NCBI RefSeq assembly: GCF_003367475.1
Contig: NZ_QRHA01000016.1
Coordinates: forward strand, 1-58,723
DNA: 58,723 nucleotides
Source of the DNA: Alteromonas aestuariivivens
GTDB taxonomy: Bacteria > Pseudomonadota > Gammaproteobacteria > Enterobacterales > Alteromonadaceae
Direction: 5' to 3'
In this document: piece after piece, positions 45,388-56,487 of the stretch
Numbering within the stretch: position 1 is the first letter of the stretch
Layout of the letters: each line of letters starts with the position of its first letter
The notes under the pieces: generated by a model
What the model was told of the DNA's origin: nothing
Database searches by the model: none
What the model saw: only the letters and a program-made list of their open reading frames with translations
Position numbers and translations under genes: made by a program

Positions 45388-47105
45388 TGACTGACGCAAA
45401 ATCCCCATTTGTCGTTGAAGGTAAACTGGCTGACAACGAGCGATTAAAGCGTGAAAGTCGGCATCTTCGTGGCACCATTGAACAGGACTTACAGGATCCG
45501 TTGACCGGTGGGTTTACCGCTGATAATTTCCAGCTGATCCGCTTTCACGGTATGTACCAGCAGGATGATCGGGATATTCGCGCAGAGCGGGCCAAGCAAA
45601 AGCTGGAGCCTTTGCACAACGTGATGTTGCGTGCCCGTTTGCCCGGAGGAGTAATCACTCCGCAGCAGTGGCTGGTTATCGATAAATTTGCCGAAGAGCA
45701 TTCCATTTACGGCAGTATTCGTTTGACTACGCGCCAAACCTTTCAGTTTCATGGTGTGTTAAAACCCAACATCAAGTTGATGCACCAGACGCTGAACAAA
45801 ACCGGCATTGATTCTATTGCCACAGCAGGTGACGTAAACCGTAATGTACTGTGTACTTCTAACCCGGTGGAATCAGAAGTGCATCAGCAAGCCTGGGATT
45901 GGGCATGCAAAATAAGTGAGCACTTACTGCCAAAAACCCGTGCTTACGCCGAAATCTGGCTGGACGGGGAAAAAGTGGAGTCAACCGAGCAGGAAGTGGA
46001 GCCTATTCTGGGCGATACGTATCTGCCGCGTAAGTTTAAGACTACTGTGGTTATTCCTCCCCAGAATGACGTGGATGTGCACGCCAACGATCTGAACTTT
46101 GTTGCGATTGCTGAAAACGGCAAGCTGATTGGCTTTAACGTGCTGGTTGGTGGTGGGTTGGCGATGACTCATGGCGATACCTCAACTTACCCCCGTAAAG
46201 CAGACGATTTTGGGTTCATTCCACTGGAGCATACGCTGGCGGTTGCAGAAGCGGTAGTAACAACACAACGGGACTGGGGAAACCGGGTTAACCGTAAAAA
46301 TGCCAAAACCAAGTACACCCTTGAGCGAGTTGGTGTTGAGAATTTCAAAGCCGAAGTGGAAAAACGTGCCGGGGTTACTTTTGCTGCCAGCAAACCTTAC
46401 GAGTTTACCGGTCGTGGTGATCGCTTTGGATGGGTTGAAGGCATTGATGGTAAACATCACCTTACCTTATTTATCGAAAACGGCCGCATTCTGGATTTCC
46501 CCGGTAAGCCGCTGAAAACCGGTTGTGCCGAAATTGCAAAAGTACATCAGGGCGATTTCCGTCTTACCGCCAACCAGAACCTGATTGTGGCTGGCGTCCC
46601 TGCTGACCAGAAAGACAAAATTGAAGCCTTAGCGGTGCAATATGGCCTGATGCAGCCTTCTGTTTCCAAACAGCGGCTTGATTCAATGGCGTGTGTGGCG
46701 CTGCCAACCTGTCCGTTGGCTATGGCTGAGGCTGAGCGCTATTTGCCGGATGCAGTGACTGAAATTGAAGCCTTACTCGATAAACACGGCTTGGCGAATG
46801 ACAGCATTATATTTCGCGTAACCGGTTGCCCGAATGGGTGTGGGCGGGCCATGCTGGCAGAAGTTGGGCTGGTGGGTAAAGGGCCGGGCAAGTACAACCT
46901 GCATTTGGGGGGCAACCGTGAGGGAACCCGGATCCCACGAATGTATCGTGAGAACATCAGTGAGCAGGAAATCATGGCGCATCTGGATGAATTGCTCGGT
47001 AAGTGGAGTGCTCAACGTCAGCCAGACGAAGCATTTGGGGATTTTGTGATCCGAACTGAGATCATCAAGCCGGTTATTGATTCTGCCCGAGATTTCTATG
47101 ACTAA
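45387..47105 (+). CDS. cysI: Sulfite reductase hemoprotein subunit CysI
   Basis: 572 aa. The siroheme/4Fe-4S cysteines are at 'CVALPTC' (about residues 434-440) and '[11 protein letters not shown]' (about 480-484). The substrate-binding arginines and '[12 protein letters not shown]' are also present. It reduces sulfite to sulfide with six electrons from CysJ. It overlaps cysJ by one base and cysH by 8 bases, so the three are translated together. Confidence 0.97.
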   Translation: MTDAKSPFVVEGKLADNERLKRESRHLRGTIEQDLQDPLTGGFTADNFQLIRFHGMYQQDDRDIRAERAKQKLEPLHNVMLRARLPGGVITPQQWLVIDKFAEEHSIYGSIRLTTRQTFQFHGVLKPNIKLMHQTLNKTGIDSIATAGDVNRNVLCTSNPVESEVHQQAWDWACKISEHLLPKTRAYAEIWLDGEKVESTEQEVEPILGDTYLPRKFKTTVVIPPQNDVDVHANDLNFVAIAENGKLIGFNVLVGGGLAMTHGDTSTYPRKADDFGFIPLEHTLAVAEAVVTTQRDWGNRVNRKNAKTKYTLERVGVENFKAEVEKRAGVTFAASKPYEFTGRGDRFGWVEGIDGKHHLTLFIENGRILDFPGKPLKTGCAEIAKVHQGDFRLTANQNLIVAGVPADQKDKIEALAVQYGLMQPSVSKQRLDSMACVALPTCPLAMAEAERYLPDAVTEIEALLDKHGLANDSIIFRVTGCPNGCGRAMLAEVGLVGKGPGKYNLHLGGNREGTRIPRMYRENISEQEIMAHLDELLGKWSAQRQPDEAFGDFVIRTEIIKPVIDSARDFYD

Positions 47106-47844
47106 CACCGTTCTGGATATTGACGCTCCGCTTGCTGCTGATATCAGTCAGGAAGCGTTGGCGGCCATAAACCTGGCGCTTGAAAAGCTGGATGCCCAGA
47201 GCCGAATTGGCTGGGCATTGAGAGCGCTGCCGGGAAATCACATATTATCGTCAAGCTTTGGTGCTCAGTCGGCGGTGATGTTGCACCTGTTAACGCAGGC
47301 GCGAGCCGATATTCCGGTAGTGCTGACGGATACCGGTTACCTGTTCCCCGAGACGTATCAGTTTATCGATGATTTGACTGAGCAGTTGTCGCTGAACCTC
47401 AAAGTGTATCGTTCGGAGATGTCCGCTGCTTGGCAGGAGGCCCGTTTTGGTCGTCTGTGGGAAAACGGCTTGGAAGGTATCGAACGCTATAACCGTTTGA
47501 ACAAAGTTGAGCCGATGCAACGTGCGCTTACTGAACTGAAAGCCGGAACCTGGTTTGCAGGTTTACGTCGAAGCCAGTCTGACTCTCGTGAAAAATTACC
47601 GGTTGTTCAAAAGGTTAATGGTCAGTTCAAGGTGTATCCCATCATTGACTGGAGCAACAAGGATTTGCATTACTATCTTAAAGAGCATGGTTTGCCGTAC
47701 CATCCGTTGTGGGAGCAGGGCTATGTTTCCATTGGGGACTGGCATACTACGCAGTCACTGCAGGACGGAATGGATGAGCAGGACACCCGGTTCTTCGGTT
47801 TGAAACGTGAATGTGGTCTTCACGAGTTCGGCGACGGGATCTAA
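47098..47844 (+). CDS. cysH: Phosphoadenylyl-sulfate (PAPS) reductase CysH
   Basis: 248 aa from the ATG at 47,098. '[15 protein letters not shown]' is the PP-loop, '[14 protein letters not shown]' follows, and the redox-active Cys is in the C-terminal '[13 protein letters not shown]'. The paired cysteines of the iron-sulfur APS-reductase type are absent ('WHTTQSL' instead of CC), so it should be a thioredoxin-dependent PAPS reductase. It supplies sulfite to CysJI. Confidence 0.95.
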   Translation: MTNTVLDIDAPLAADISQEALAAINLALEKLDAQSRIGWALRALPGNHILSSSFGAQSAVMLHLLTQARADIPVVLTDTGYLFPETYQFIDDLTEQLSLNLKVYRSEMSAAWQEARFGRLWENGLEGIERYNRLNKVEPMQRALTELKAGTWFAGLRRSQSDSREKLPVVQKVNGQFKVYPIIDWSNKDLHYYLKEHGLPYHPLWEQGYVSIGDWHTTQSLQDGMDEQDTRFFGLKRECGLHEFGDGI

Positions 47845-48254
47845 ATTCTTTATAGCCTTTTGCTGCATGTCAGAGACGGGTAACAGCACTTGTTTGACGG
47901 TGACCTGAAGTATGGTCAACGTAAATTTTTTATTGCAAGCAAGTGCCTGATACCCAAACAAAAATCACCTATCCTTCGGGCGAAAAGTTGCCCGCCTCAA
48001 ATGGATTTAGCGACCAGGTCAAGGGTGTCGTTTCTGCCGATTTGTGCTTCAAATTCCACCTTTTGTGGGTTTTAGTGGCTTAATGGTCGGAGAAGTCGAT
48101 TTATTAGGTATGAAGATCTAGACTTAATTACTGTTCGCTGGTACAACTCCCATTACTTGGTGACGTTTGGGCGAAAATTCATTGTTAGTTCCGCTTCGTG
48201 ATAGCTCAAATCCGGATAAATTATAAATGACTGGGGTAGGAGGTCTCTCGCAGT
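47845..48254. other. Gene-free region between cysH and the EAL regulator
   Basis: No gene seen. A GC hairpin, CGGGC/GCCCG (47,977-47,994) with an 8-base loop, is the only clear structure and has no T-run. AGGAGGT just before 48,255 is the ribosome site of the next gene. Confidence 0.4.
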
Positions 48255-50486
48255 ATGTCGCCAGCCGATTATGAAAACGATGAAATGGTGTATCTGGAAG
48301 AAAGCGACGAACCAGAAGCGGATACCAGAATTTACAAGCACTGGAATATTCTGATCGTTGACGACGATGAAGAGATACATACTGTCACCCGTTTGGCACT
48401 CGCCGACCTGGTAATCAATGATCGCAAGCTGAATTTTTTACATGCCTATTCCGCGGCTCAGGCCAAGGTGATACTCAACGAATACAAACGTGAGATCGCC
48501 ATTCTTTTACTCGATGTGGTGATGGAAACCGATGATGCTGGCTTGGGCGTTGTAGAATATCTTCGTGATGCGTTGGGAATGGAAGAACCGCGAATCATTC
48601 TTCGTACCGGTCAGCCGGGTTATGCCCCGGAAGAGCACGTCATCAAAAATTACGATATCAATGACTATAAGACTAAGACAGAACTTACCCGTAGCAAGTT
48701 GCTGACAACGGTCATTTCCTCCATTCGTTCCTATCAGCAGATTTTAACGATCAATCAGGCCCGGGTTGGATTACAAAAAATCATTCGATCTTCCGCTAAT
48801 TTGCTGGAAGAGCATTCTATTAAGGGGTTTTGTGAAGGAATTGTGACCCAAATAAGTTCGCTGATCGGTCTTAATGCGGAAGGGTTGGTGTGTGCCCGGG
48901 CCGGTTCGGTTCTGGACCACGATGACAATGGGGTTTATATCCTCGGCGCGGCCGGTGATTTCGCAGGCTATATTAATCAGCCCCTTGCTACCTTGCATCA
49001 TCCTGAAATTGTTGAAAACGTCAGCCGTTGTCTGAAAATCAAGAAGCATATTTTTGAACCTTCCTGTTCGGTGTTGTTTATCAACAGTTCGGGATTTGAG
49101 GCAGCCGTGTTTGTCAATATGAGTCGTGAGCTGAATGAGCTGGACAAACAACTGCTTGAGATATTTTTATCAAGTATTTCAATCGGCTACGAAAACGTAA
49201 ATCTGTTCCATGAATTACGCAATACCGCGTTTCGCGACTGGCTGACCCGCCTTCCCAACCGCAATGAGTTTATCAATATGCTCGACAGGCCATCGCAGTA
49301 TGGCGCAGAAGATTGCTGCATTGCATTGGTGGACATTAATCATTTTTCCGATATTAATGATGGGCTTGGCCATGAGGCAGGCAATGAATTATTGAGGGCG
49401 GTTGCAAACCGGTTGGAGTCGTCTTTCAGCACGGCTGTGAAGAAAAGCCGAATTGGCGCAGATGTATTTGGTTTGATTGGTGCCAAAGAACTGGTCAACC
49501 CCCAGGCTATCAGTCGCGTGTTCCAGTCGTCATTTCAAACCGGTGAGCATACGTTACCGGTTAATGTAACCGTTGGGTTGTGTGAATTGGGGCAGGAACG
49601 CGGAATAGGCGTTGAGTTGCTGAAGCGCGCCAACATCGCCCTGAACCGGGCCAAGGGTAAGCTGACCGAAAATTTCGAATACTTTGCGCCGGAGATTGAG
49701 GAGCGCACTACTCGTCAACTGGATATGATTCGTCGTCTGAGAACCGACTTTGCCGAGCGAAAGCTAGAGTTGTGGTTTCAACCCCAGGTCGATCTGGTGA
49801 CTGAAAACGTTGTGGGCATGGAAGGTTTGCTGCGTTGGCCGGATGGGAACGGCGGTTATATCCCCCCTTCAGAATTTGTTCCGTTAGCGGAATACTCCGG
49901 GTTAATTGTGGATATTGGTCAATGGGTTCTGGAAGAGTCCTGCCGGTGTATCAATCAGCTTGAGCAGGCTGGTTATGACACGCTCAGAGTTGCGGTGAAT
50001 ATTTCCATTCCCCAGTTTCGTGATAGGGGCTTCGTGCAGAGGGTAAAAGATGCTCTGACAACTTACAACTGTCCTCCCAACCGACTGGAGCTTGAGATAA
50101 CCGAAAGTGTTGTGATGGATGAACCTCAGATTGTGATTGATGCGCTTAAGGCACTTAAAGAACATGGCGTGGCAATTGCGATTGATGACTTTGGAACAGG
50201 TTTTTCTTCAATGAGTTACCTGCAGAAGTTACCGCTGGACAGGCTGAAGGTGGATCGTTCATTTGTCAGTGACATCAAACCCGGAAAAAGTGCCGTGATC
50301 GCTGAAACCATCGTGACACTGGGCAATAAGTTGGGACTTTCAACCATTGCTGAAGGCGTGGAGCGACGTGAACAGGCCAGCTACATGATCAAGTTGGGGT
50401 GCGATGAGGCTCAAGGGTTTTTGTTTGCCAAACCTATGCCGATTGTCGAACTGATGGATTATCTAAACAGCAAGCAGGATAGTTAA
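48255..50486 (+). CDS. REC-DUF3369-GGDEF(degenerate)-EAL c-di-GMP phosphodiesterase
   Basis: 743 aa. Receiver domain ('NILIVDDDEEIH', phospho-acceptor Asp in 'LLLDVVM'), then DUF3369 (about 170-320), a diguanylate cyclase-like domain whose active site reads 'GADVF' instead of GGDEF, and a complete EAL domain. The EAL domain has 'EGLLRWP', 'NISIPQF', 'LELEITES', 'AIDDFGTGFSSM', 'LKVDRSF' and 'AEGVERREQ'. The GGDEF half should be non-catalytic and may bind GTP, while the EAL half should hydrolyse cyclic di-GMP. Strong AGGAGGT ribosome site. No histidine kinase is adjacent; DUF3369 regulators usually answer an unlinked kinase. Confidence 0.92.
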   Translation: MSPADYENDEMVYLEESDEPEADTRIYKHWNILIVDDDEEIHTVTRLALADLVINDRKLNFLHAYSAAQAKVILNEYKREIAILLLDVVMETDDAGLGVVEYLRDALGMEEPRIILRTGQPGYAPEEHVIKNYDINDYKTKTELTRSKLLTTVISSIRSYQQILTINQARVGLQKIIRSSANLLEEHSIKGFCEGIVTQISSLIGLNAEGLVCARAGSVLDHDDNGVYILGAAGDFAGYINQPLATLHHPEIVENVSRCLKIKKHIFEPSCSVLFINSSGFEAAVFVNMSRELNELDKQLLEIFLSSISIGYENVNLFHELRNTAFRDWLTRLPNRNEFINMLDRPSQYGAEDCCIALVDINHFSDINDGLGHEAGNELLRAVANRLESSFSTAVKKSRIGADVFGLIGAKELVNPQAISRVFQSSFQTGEHTLPVNVTVGLCELGQERGIGVELLKRANIALNRAKGKLTENFEYFAPEIEERTTRQLDMIRRLRTDFAERKLELWFQPQVDLVTENVVGMEGLLRWPDGNGGYIPPSEFVPLAEYSGLIVDIGQWVLEESCRCINQLEQAGYDTLRVAVNISIPQFRDRGFVQRVKDALTTYNCPPNRLELEITESVVMDEPQIVIDALKALKEHGVAIAIDDFGTGFSSMSYLQKLPLDRLKVDRSFVSDIKPGKSAVIAETIVTLGNKLGLSTIAEGVERREQASYMIKLGCDEAQGFLFAKPMPIVELMDYLNSKQDS

Positions 50487-51100
50487 AATGTGTCCTGGTT
50501 CTTCAGGCTTGCTTGCAGTTTTTTGCGTATTCCGGGAAGGATTGCTTCTTCAAACCATGGGTTTATTTTAAGCCAGCGATTATTGCGGCCAGAAGGATGG
50601 GGAAGGACAAATGGCCCGATGAACTCCTCTCCCTGATGGCGCACAGCGTCGGTAAGGTTATTGTATTGCGGCAAATAGTAATTTTGAGCGTAGCGTCCAA
50701 TCAGCAACGTAAGTTCAGGGCTAAGGTGCGCGAGTAGTTTGCTGTGCCATTGGGGAGCGCATTCTCGTCGCGGAGGGGCATCGGCTCCCTTTATATAGCC
50801 AGGAAAGCAAAAACCCATTGGCATTAACGCTACCAGATCCGGGTTGTAGAAAATTTCATTGCCGATACCCAGCCATTCGCGAAGGCGGTGACCACTGGCG
50901 TCATTCCAGGGAGTAGAAGTTTGATGGGCTTTAATACCCGGCGCTTGCCCGATAATGATAATTTTTGCCGTCTGTCCTACAGAGATAACGGGGTTTGCGG
51001 TGAACGGTAGATGTTGCTGGCACAAAGCGCAACGTTGAACTTCCTGTAACAGTTGTTGGAAGTCGCTAAGGCTTTTTTTAGATTTTTTTGTCACTGTCAT
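50483..51100 (-). CDS. Uracil-DNA glycosylase family protein
   Basis: 205 aa. Motif 1 is 'IIIGQAPGIKAHQT' (GQAPG) and motif 2 'LPHPSGRNN' (HPSGR), the catalytic loops of the uracil-DNA glycosylase superfamily. 'RCALCQQHLPF' near the N-terminus has two cysteines as in the family-4-like branch, but the full four-Cys iron-sulfur cluster is not evident. It removes uracil or related bases from DNA. It overlaps the end of the convergent EAL gene by 4 bases. Confidence 0.85.
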   Translation of the reverse strand: MTVTKKSKKSLSDFQQLLQEVQRCALCQQHLPFTANPVISVGQTAKIIIIGQAPGIKAHQTSTPWNDASGHRLREWLGIGNEIFYNPDLVALMPMGFCFPGYIKGADAPPRRECAPQWHSKLLAHLSPELTLLIGRYAQNYYLPQYNNLTDAVRHQGEEFIGPFVLPHPSGRNNRWLKINPWFEEAILPGIRKKLQASLKNQDTF

Positions 51101-51202
51101 ACTAATGTCATAAAGCTATGATCTGTATTTGACCGGTGTCTGGGGTTACAGTATGCTTATCCATACAGTACAGCATTTGAACTGTACCACAGGAGGATAT
51201 TC

Positions 51203-51520
51203 ATGCGTAAGTTAGTTTTCGGTCTTTTGTTAATGACCTCATTTGGTGTTGCGCATGCGGAGTCTGGTCAAAACCAGCTGTTCAATTGTATGGATGCGAA
51301 AACCTTCGAAATGAACAATCAGTGTGTGGCTGATCAAATCAGCAGCAACATGCGATACCGTGATGCCCAGGACAAAGTTGCCCAGGTAGCCAGCGAAAAT
51401 AATGGCGACTACGCCATTGCTACCATGACTTTCGATCCTCGCAAGATGCAGATTGATATTGTGGCCCATCGTGATGCGTTACAGGCAAACAATACATTGG
51501 CTGCATTTCGTAACCAATAA
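51203..51520 (+). CDS. Unknown small periplasmic protein (105 aa)
   Basis: A signal peptide ('KLVFGLLLMTSFGVAHAES', cleavage after AHA) and a mature part with two cysteines ('FNCMDAK', 'NQCVADQ') that could form a disulfide. GGAGG precedes the ATG. A strong terminator follows 28 bases after the stop, so it is a complete one-gene unit. No family recognised. Confidence 0.75.
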   Translation: MRKLVFGLLLMTSFGVAHAESGQNQLFNCMDAKTFEMNNQCVADQISSNMRYRDAQDKVAQVASENNGDYAIATMTFDPRKMQIDIVAHRDALQANNTLAAFRNQ

Positions 51521-51547
51521 TGCGACGACAAATCTACTTCAAAGAAA

Positions 51548-51573
51548 AACCGGCTGATAAGCCGGTTTTTTTT
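51548..51573. terminator. Rho-independent terminator, likely bidirectional
   Basis: AACCGGCT (51,548-51,555), loop GATA, AGCCGGTT (51,560-51,567), then T6. It terminates the small periplasmic protein; the A-run on the left allows use from the sthA side as well. Confidence 0.85.
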
Positions 51574-51598
51574 GCCTCGTAAAAGCAGGCAAGTCGCA

Positions 51599-53029
51599 CT
51601 AATCCTTGAAAATTCGGTTAAGGCCATTCAGTGCAGCCACCCTATAGGCCTCAGCCATAGTAGGGTAATTGAATGTGGTGTTAACAAAGTAATCCAGGGT
51701 ATTGCCACCGTTTTTTTGTTGCATGATTGCCTGGCCAATATGAACAATTTCCGATGCCCGTTCACCAAAACAGTGGATGCCGAGAATTTCTTTGGTTTCA
51801 CGGTGGAACAGGATCTTCAGGCTTCCAACCTGGGTTGACGCTATTTGGGCTCGGGCGAGATGCTTGAATTGGGCGCGCCCAACCTCATAAGGTACCTTCT
51901 GCTGTGTCAGTTCCTGCTCAGTTTTGCCGACCGAACTGATTTCTGGAATGGTGTAAATCCCGGTAGGGATGTCATCCACCAAATCGGCATTTGGTTTACC
52001 CGCAATCATGGCTTCTGCGGCAAAGCGGCCTTGATTGTACGCAGCTGATGCCAAACTGGGGTATCCAATGACATCCCCAACGGCATAAATGTTGTCCACC
52101 TCAGTCTGGTAATTTTTGTTGACCGTTAACTGGCCTCGGGAGTCTGCTTTAAGCCCCACGTTTTCCAGTTTCAGCATATCCGTATTACCCGTTCGTCCAT
52201 TGGCAAACAACAGGCAGTCAGCACGCATGCGTTTGCCTGATTCCAGGTTCATGACGACGCAGTCATCCCTTCCTTCTACCGACTTGTAGACTTCATTGTG
52301 GCGGATCATGACACCGTTATTCCACAGGTGGTAACTCAAGGCGTCGGAAATCTCTGCATCCAGGAAGGACAACAGGCGGTCGCGCATATTAACCAAATCC
52401 ACTTTCACACCCATACCGCGAAATATACTGGCGTATTCAGAACCGATAACCCCGGCTCCATAGATGATGATGGATTTAGGATCGTGATCCAGATCCAAAA
52501 TGGTATCAGAGTTATAAATGCGTGGGTGGTTGAAGTCGATGTCGCTCGGGCAGTAAGGCCTGGAACCTGTGGCGATGGCGATCTGCTTCGCCGTAAGGGT
52601 ATCGGTTGAACCGTCGGGGCGCACCAGTTTAAGCGTATGTCTGTCAACAAAGCTGGCTTCACCGTGGTAAAGCGAAACCCTGTTTCGGTCATAAAATGAG
52701 GAACGCAAGCGGGCCTGTTTACGAATTACGCCACTGGCGTGTTTCATGATTTCAGAGAAAGTCAGGTTACGAACCAGATAGTTTTCAGAAAATAAAGGGG
52801 TGTTGTTGTACTCGATCATACGGCTGACGGAATGTCGCAACGCCTTTGAAGGGATGGTTCCCCAGTGGGTACATCCTCCGCCCACGGCTTCATATTTTTC
52901 AACCACAGCGACGTTATTGCCTGCTTTGGCCAATTGCATAGCAACGCCTTCCCCCCCGGGGCCGGTTCCGATTACGATTGCGTCATACTGAAATTTAGAT
53001 TTTGGCGGAGGGGAGTTTTTTTTAGTCAT
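51599..53029 (-). CDS. sthA: Soluble pyridine nucleotide transhydrogenase (Si-specific)
   Basis: 476 aa. FAD-binding '[16 protein letters not shown]' opens the protein. The segment '[17 protein letters not shown]' is where related disulfide reductases have CxxxxC; here only one Cys remains, the mark of SthA. The NAD-binding '[14 protein letters not shown]' and the C-terminal dimerisation domain ('[16 protein letters not shown]', '[17 protein letters not shown]') follow. It balances NADPH and NADH in the cytosol. Stand-alone gene. Confidence 0.95.
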   Translation of the reverse strand: MTKKNSPPPKSKFQYDAIVIGTGPGGEGVAMQLAKAGNNVAVVEKYEAVGGGCTHWGTIPSKALRHSVSRMIEYNNTPLFSENYLVRNLTFSEIMKHASGVIRKQARLRSSFYDRNRVSLYHGEASFVDRHTLKLVRPDGSTDTLTAKQIAIATGSRPYCPSDIDFNHPRIYNSDTILDLDHDPKSIIIYGAGVIGSEYASIFRGMGVKVDLVNMRDRLLSFLDAEISDALSYHLWNNGVMIRHNEVYKSVEGRDDCVVMNLESGKRMRADCLLFANGRTGNTDMLKLENVGLKADSRGQLTVNKNYQTEVDNIYAVGDVIGYPSLASAAYNQGRFAAEAMIAGKPNADLVDDIPTGIYTIPEISSVGKTEQELTQQKVPYEVGRAQFKHLARAQIASTQVGSLKILFHRETKEILGIHCFGERASEIVHIGQAIMQQKNGGNTLDYFVNTTFNYPTMAEAYRVAALNGLNRIFKD

Positions 53030-53253
53030 CGATCAGGATCGCTCTGTAAAAGTTGCTGGCACATCAATGGATGATTTTAACTACCTAATAATTAGGGTAA
53101 AAGGTGGGGGTCACATCACACTGAAGCATCTTCAGAGGCTCAGTCTAGCAAGATTGTGAGGGGAAACAATAAGTAAAACAGTATGAAGATTTCGGGGGGA
53201 ACTGAAAATGAACCGCTGTGGGACAAACTATCGCACAGCGGTCAGGCATAGGT

Positions 53254-54381
53254 TTAGGCAAACTGCAGAGACAGATCCTGCAGTTTGAGCCACTTCTGCT
53301 TTTGTAAAAGTAATGCGTTGCGCAGTTCTTTGTATCTGAAATCCAGTTCTAACTGTTCCACGCTCTTGGCCAGTGCATTTCTTCGCGCATTCAGCAGGCG
53401 CTTTTTAGCGGCGTAATAATCAGACATTTTTTGCATCAGCACATCGTACTCATGTTGAATTTTCTGCAGGATTTCCTCAGCATTCGGAAGATGTGAAAAC
53501 TGTGCACTGGCGCGTTGAAGTTGCATGGCCGCACGGGCCTTTTCAATCCGCTCTTCCGGGCAGCGACGTAAATTATGAGTGAGGCCAAAGAATGAAAGAC
53601 CGCGGATTAGCCATTTTGTTGGGTCGTATTGCCACCAACGAATACCGTTTCTGTAGTCGTATTCGAAGATGTGGTGGTAGTTGTGATAGCCCTCACCAAA
53701 AGTAAACAGGGCGAGGATACCATTATCCCGGGCAGTATTGCTGTCGGTGTAGGGTTGCTTGCCCCAAAAGTGAGCCAAGGAGTTAATAAAAAACGTTACA
53801 TGATGCACCATGACCAGCCGAAAAACTCCAGCCACGAGAATCATGCCCAGAACATTTCCATTCAGATAGCCCAGAAAGCCGGTGATACCAAAATTGGCCG
53901 CCAGTACAATAGCCAGGTAATGCTTGTGTTGCCAAACGACTACCGGGTCTTTTTGCAGATCACGGCAGTTGCTGTAATCGCTGTACCGGTTGGCCTGATA
54001 TTCCCTCAGCATCCAGCCAATGTGAGCAAACCAGAGTCCGCGCTTTGCTGAATAAGGGTCTTTATCATTGTCGTCTACATGGCGGTGGTGGATACGGTGG
54101 TCAGAAGACCAGTGCAAAATACTGTTTTGTAGCGCCATGGCACCACCAATTGCCAGAATGACCCGTACAACAATATTCGCATCATAGGTTTTGTGTGACC
54201 ACAACCGATGATAGCCTGCTGTGATGGACATGCCGGTGAAGAAAAACAGCACAATGGCAGTGATGATCTCGGCGCTGTCAACTCCGACAGTCAGAGCCCA
54301 TAGAGGCACGCCAATCACTGCGATAGCCGTGGTAATAATAAATACCAGTATGTTGGTTAATATTAAGGGGGGTTTGTTCAT
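53254..54381 (-). CDS. Acyl-CoA delta-9 desaturase
   Basis: 375 aa. The three histidine boxes of membrane di-iron desaturases are present: 'HRLWSH' (58-63), 'HRIHH' (95-99) and 'GEGYHNYHH' (about 234-242), with hydrophobic pairs before and between. It introduces a cis double bond in saturated acyl-CoA or phospholipid chains. The C-terminal ~90 residues form a charged coiled coil rich in Ala, Gln, Leu and Arg, longer than in the eukaryotic enzyme. A FabR-type operator (54,394-54,411) lies just before the ATG, and the likely repressor gene is divergent. Confidence 0.93.
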   Translation of the reverse strand: MNKPPLILTNILVFIITTAIAVIGVPLWALTVGVDSAEIITAIVLFFFTGMSITAGYHRLWSHKTYDANIVVRVILAIGGAMALQNSILHWSSDHRIHHRHVDDNDKDPYSAKRGLWFAHIGWMLREYQANRYSDYSNCRDLQKDPVVVWQHKHYLAIVLAANFGITGFLGYLNGNVLGMILVAGVFRLVMVHHVTFFINSLAHFWGKQPYTDSNTARDNGILALFTFGEGYHNYHHIFEYDYRNGIRWWQYDPTKWLIRGLSFFGLTHNLRRCPEERIEKARAAMQLQRASAQFSHLPNAEEILQKIQHEYDVLMQKMSDYYAAKKRLLNARRNALAKSVEQLELDFRYKELRNALLLQKQKWLKLQDLSLQFA

Positions 54382-54393
54382 TACGGAAAACTC

Positions 54394-54411
54394 AGCTTAC
54401 AACTGTTCGCT
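54394..54411. promoter_or_regulatory. FabR-type operator before the desaturase gene
   Basis: AGCTTACAACTGTTCGCT differs at one position from the E. coli FabR consensus as I remember it (AGCGTACANNTGTTCGCT). It is 13 bases upstream of the desaturase start, between it and the divergent fabR gene. It would repress the desaturase when unsaturated acyl thioesters are plentiful. Confidence 0.75.
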
Positions 54412-54566
54412 AATTTAGCGTTTTCAACGAATTTAGGCAAGGATAATAGGTGTCGAATTGTCTTTTTTGCGACCTGGTTGGAGGTGCTAAACAGGGCTTT
54501 AGTTAAAATCGCACAAGCAAAGCCAATTGGAGTATGATAGCCGTTCCGTTTTAAAGGGCGATGTTT

Positions 54567-55166
54567 GTGAGCCGTCAAGAACAGAAGTTAAAAACCCGTC
54601 AGAATATTATCAATGCTGCCTTTGGTTTGCTGGATGAAAATCGCAGCCTGTCGGCCATTAGTTTACGGGAAGTTGCTCGCGAAGCAGGTATTGCACCAAC
54701 GTCGTTCTATCGTCATTTTAAAGACATGGATGAGTTGGGTCTCACTTTGGTGGACGAGGCAGGGCTAACCCTCAGGCAACTGATGCGTCAGGCCAGAAGG
54801 CGCATCGATTCGGGCGGCGGTGTCATAGATACATCGGTTGATACCTTTATGGAGTTCATCGCTGCTAATTCCAACGTGTTTAGATTGCTGCTGAGAGAAC
54901 ATACCGGTACTTCTGCCGCTTATCGCATGGCGGTGTTGCGGGAAATCCAGCATTTTACCGAAGAACTGACCGATTACATCGTCGCTCGTCTATCGGTAAA
55001 ACACCAGATGGCAAATTTACAGGCTGAAGCCATGGTGAGGCTGGTATTCAGCGCTGGGGCGGAGGCGCTGGAGTCTGACCCGGCTCAGCGACAACAAATC
55101 GGTGACCGGGTTAAAATGCAATTAAGACTGGTTCAGATGGGCGCATCTGTTTTCAAACCTAAATGA
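54567..55166 (+). CDS. fabR: TetR-family repressor FabR
   Basis: About 199 aa from the GTG at 54,567; the frame is open from 54,561. The N-terminal helix-turn-helix '[27 protein letters not shown]' is characteristic of FabR, and '[19 protein letters not shown]' lies in the ligand domain. FabR represses unsaturated fatty-acid genes in response to the acyl pool. Divergence from a desaturase with the operator between them is the arrangement known for Pseudomonas DesT/DesCB and relatives. Confidence 0.9.
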   Translation: MSRQEQKLKTRQNIINAAFGLLDENRSLSAISLREVAREAGIAPTSFYRHFKDMDELGLTLVDEAGLTLRQLMRQARRRIDSGGGVIDTSVDTFMEFIAANSNVFRLLLREHTGTSAAYRMAVLREIQHFTEELTDYIVARLSVKHQMANLQAEAMVRLVFSAGAEALESDPAQRQQIGDRVKMQLRLVQMGASVFKPK

Positions 55167-55239
55167 ACGCAATCCACATTATAGGCAAGGCTAAATTAGT
55201 CATTTAAATGCTGACCTGTGCTCAACAGGGTCACTTGCC

Positions 55240-56331
55240 CTATTTTTTGACCAGTTTGACACCCGCTTCCATATGGTGGGTAAAGGGGAACTGGTCAAAC
55301 AGCGCCGCGTGTGAAATGCGGTGCGTCTGGATTAATGTTCTTAGGTTTTCGCACAGTGTTTCCGGATTGCATGAGATATAGATGATTTCATCGTAGTCTT
55401 GAATCATTTTAACCGACTCCTCATCCAAACCTGCGCGGGGAGGATCAACCAGCACGGTAGAGAAGTTGTAACTGCTCAAGTCGATTTCCCCCAATCGTGA
55501 AAACTGCCGCTTACCCTTCATGGCTTCAACAAACTCTTCTGCAGAAAGCCGTACTATAGCCACATTGTCAATGTGGTTGGTTTCGATATTGTATTGAGCT
55601 GCGTTAACTGAGGGCTTGGCGATTTCAGTACCAATCACCTTACGGAAATTTTGTGCCATTGGCAGGGAGAAATTTCCAGCACCGCAGTAAAGTTCAAGAA
55701 GATCACTGCTTGAAGGGGCGCTAACGGAAAGCGCCCATTCAATCATACGGCAGTTAACCTCGGCATTGGGTTGGGTAAAACTGTTTTCAATGTGTTTGAA
55801 ATGATAGTCCTTGCCGTTAATGGGTAAGGTTTCAATGATGAAGTCGTTGCCAATGATGTGCTTCTGCTTACGGGCTCTGCCAATGATGCTGACGTTAAAA
55901 TCTTTGCTGAGCTGTGCTCTTAGCGTCTGTGCGGCGGCTATCCAATTCTCATCCAACGCTTTGTGATACAGCAGGCTGACGACAATTTCACCCGACAAAC
56001 CAGTCAAATAGTCGATTTGAAATAACTTACCACGTAGTACCTGGGAGGGTTTCAACTGCTCCAGTAGAGCTTGCATCATGTCATTAATTGTCCGACTCGC
56101 CGGAGCAAAATGATCAACCCGATATTTCTCTTTGCTCTGCTGATCAAACATGATGTGGTAAAGGTCATCGCCGTCATGCCAAACACGAAATTCAGCGCGC
56201 ATACGATAATGTTGCGGGGCGGATTCATATACCGATAAATCCGGAGCACTGAATGGGGCCAATAGGGCAGACAAGCGCTGAACTTTTTCTTCAAGCTGCT
56301 CGGCATAATCGATTTTGGCTTGGTTAGACAT
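55240..56331 (-). CDS. trmA: tRNA (uracil-54,C5)-methyltransferase TrmA
   Basis: 363 aa, nearly the E. coli length (366). S-adenosylmethionine motif '[14 protein letters not shown]', '[12 protein letters not shown]' and the nucleophilic Cys in '[13 protein letters not shown]'. '[22 protein letters not shown]' and 'HVEAGVKL'-like ending '[12 protein letters not shown]' are family features. It makes ribothymidine 54 in the T loop of all tRNAs. Divergent from the DUF5610 gene. Confidence 0.96.
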   Translation of the reverse strand: MSNQAKIDYAEQLEEKVQRLSALLAPFSAPDLSVYESAPQHYRMRAEFRVWHDGDDLYHIMFDQQSKEKYRVDHFAPASRTINDMMQALLEQLKPSQVLRGKLFQIDYLTGLSGEIVVSLLYHKALDENWIAAAQTLRAQLSKDFNVSIIGRARKQKHIIGNDFIIETLPINGKDYHFKHIENSFTQPNAEVNCRMIEWALSVSAPSSSDLLELYCGAGNFSLPMAQNFRKVIGTEIAKPSVNAAQYNIETNHIDNVAIVRLSAEEFVEAMKGKRQFSRLGEIDLSSYNFSTVLVDPPRAGLDEESVKMIQDYDEIIYISCNPETLCENLRTLIQTHRISHAALFDQFPFTHHMEAGVKLVKK

Positions 56332-56487
56332 ACATACCTCATGGTTGGCGTATTCGGACGGCTGGGCATTGTAGAGGCTTTGCAGGCATCTGCAATACTA
56401 TCCGTTCAGCCTCTATATTATTGCATTAAAATTAAACAATTTGGTTCTCGCGCCGATAACCATGCTGAGGATAGTGAGGATCTGAAT

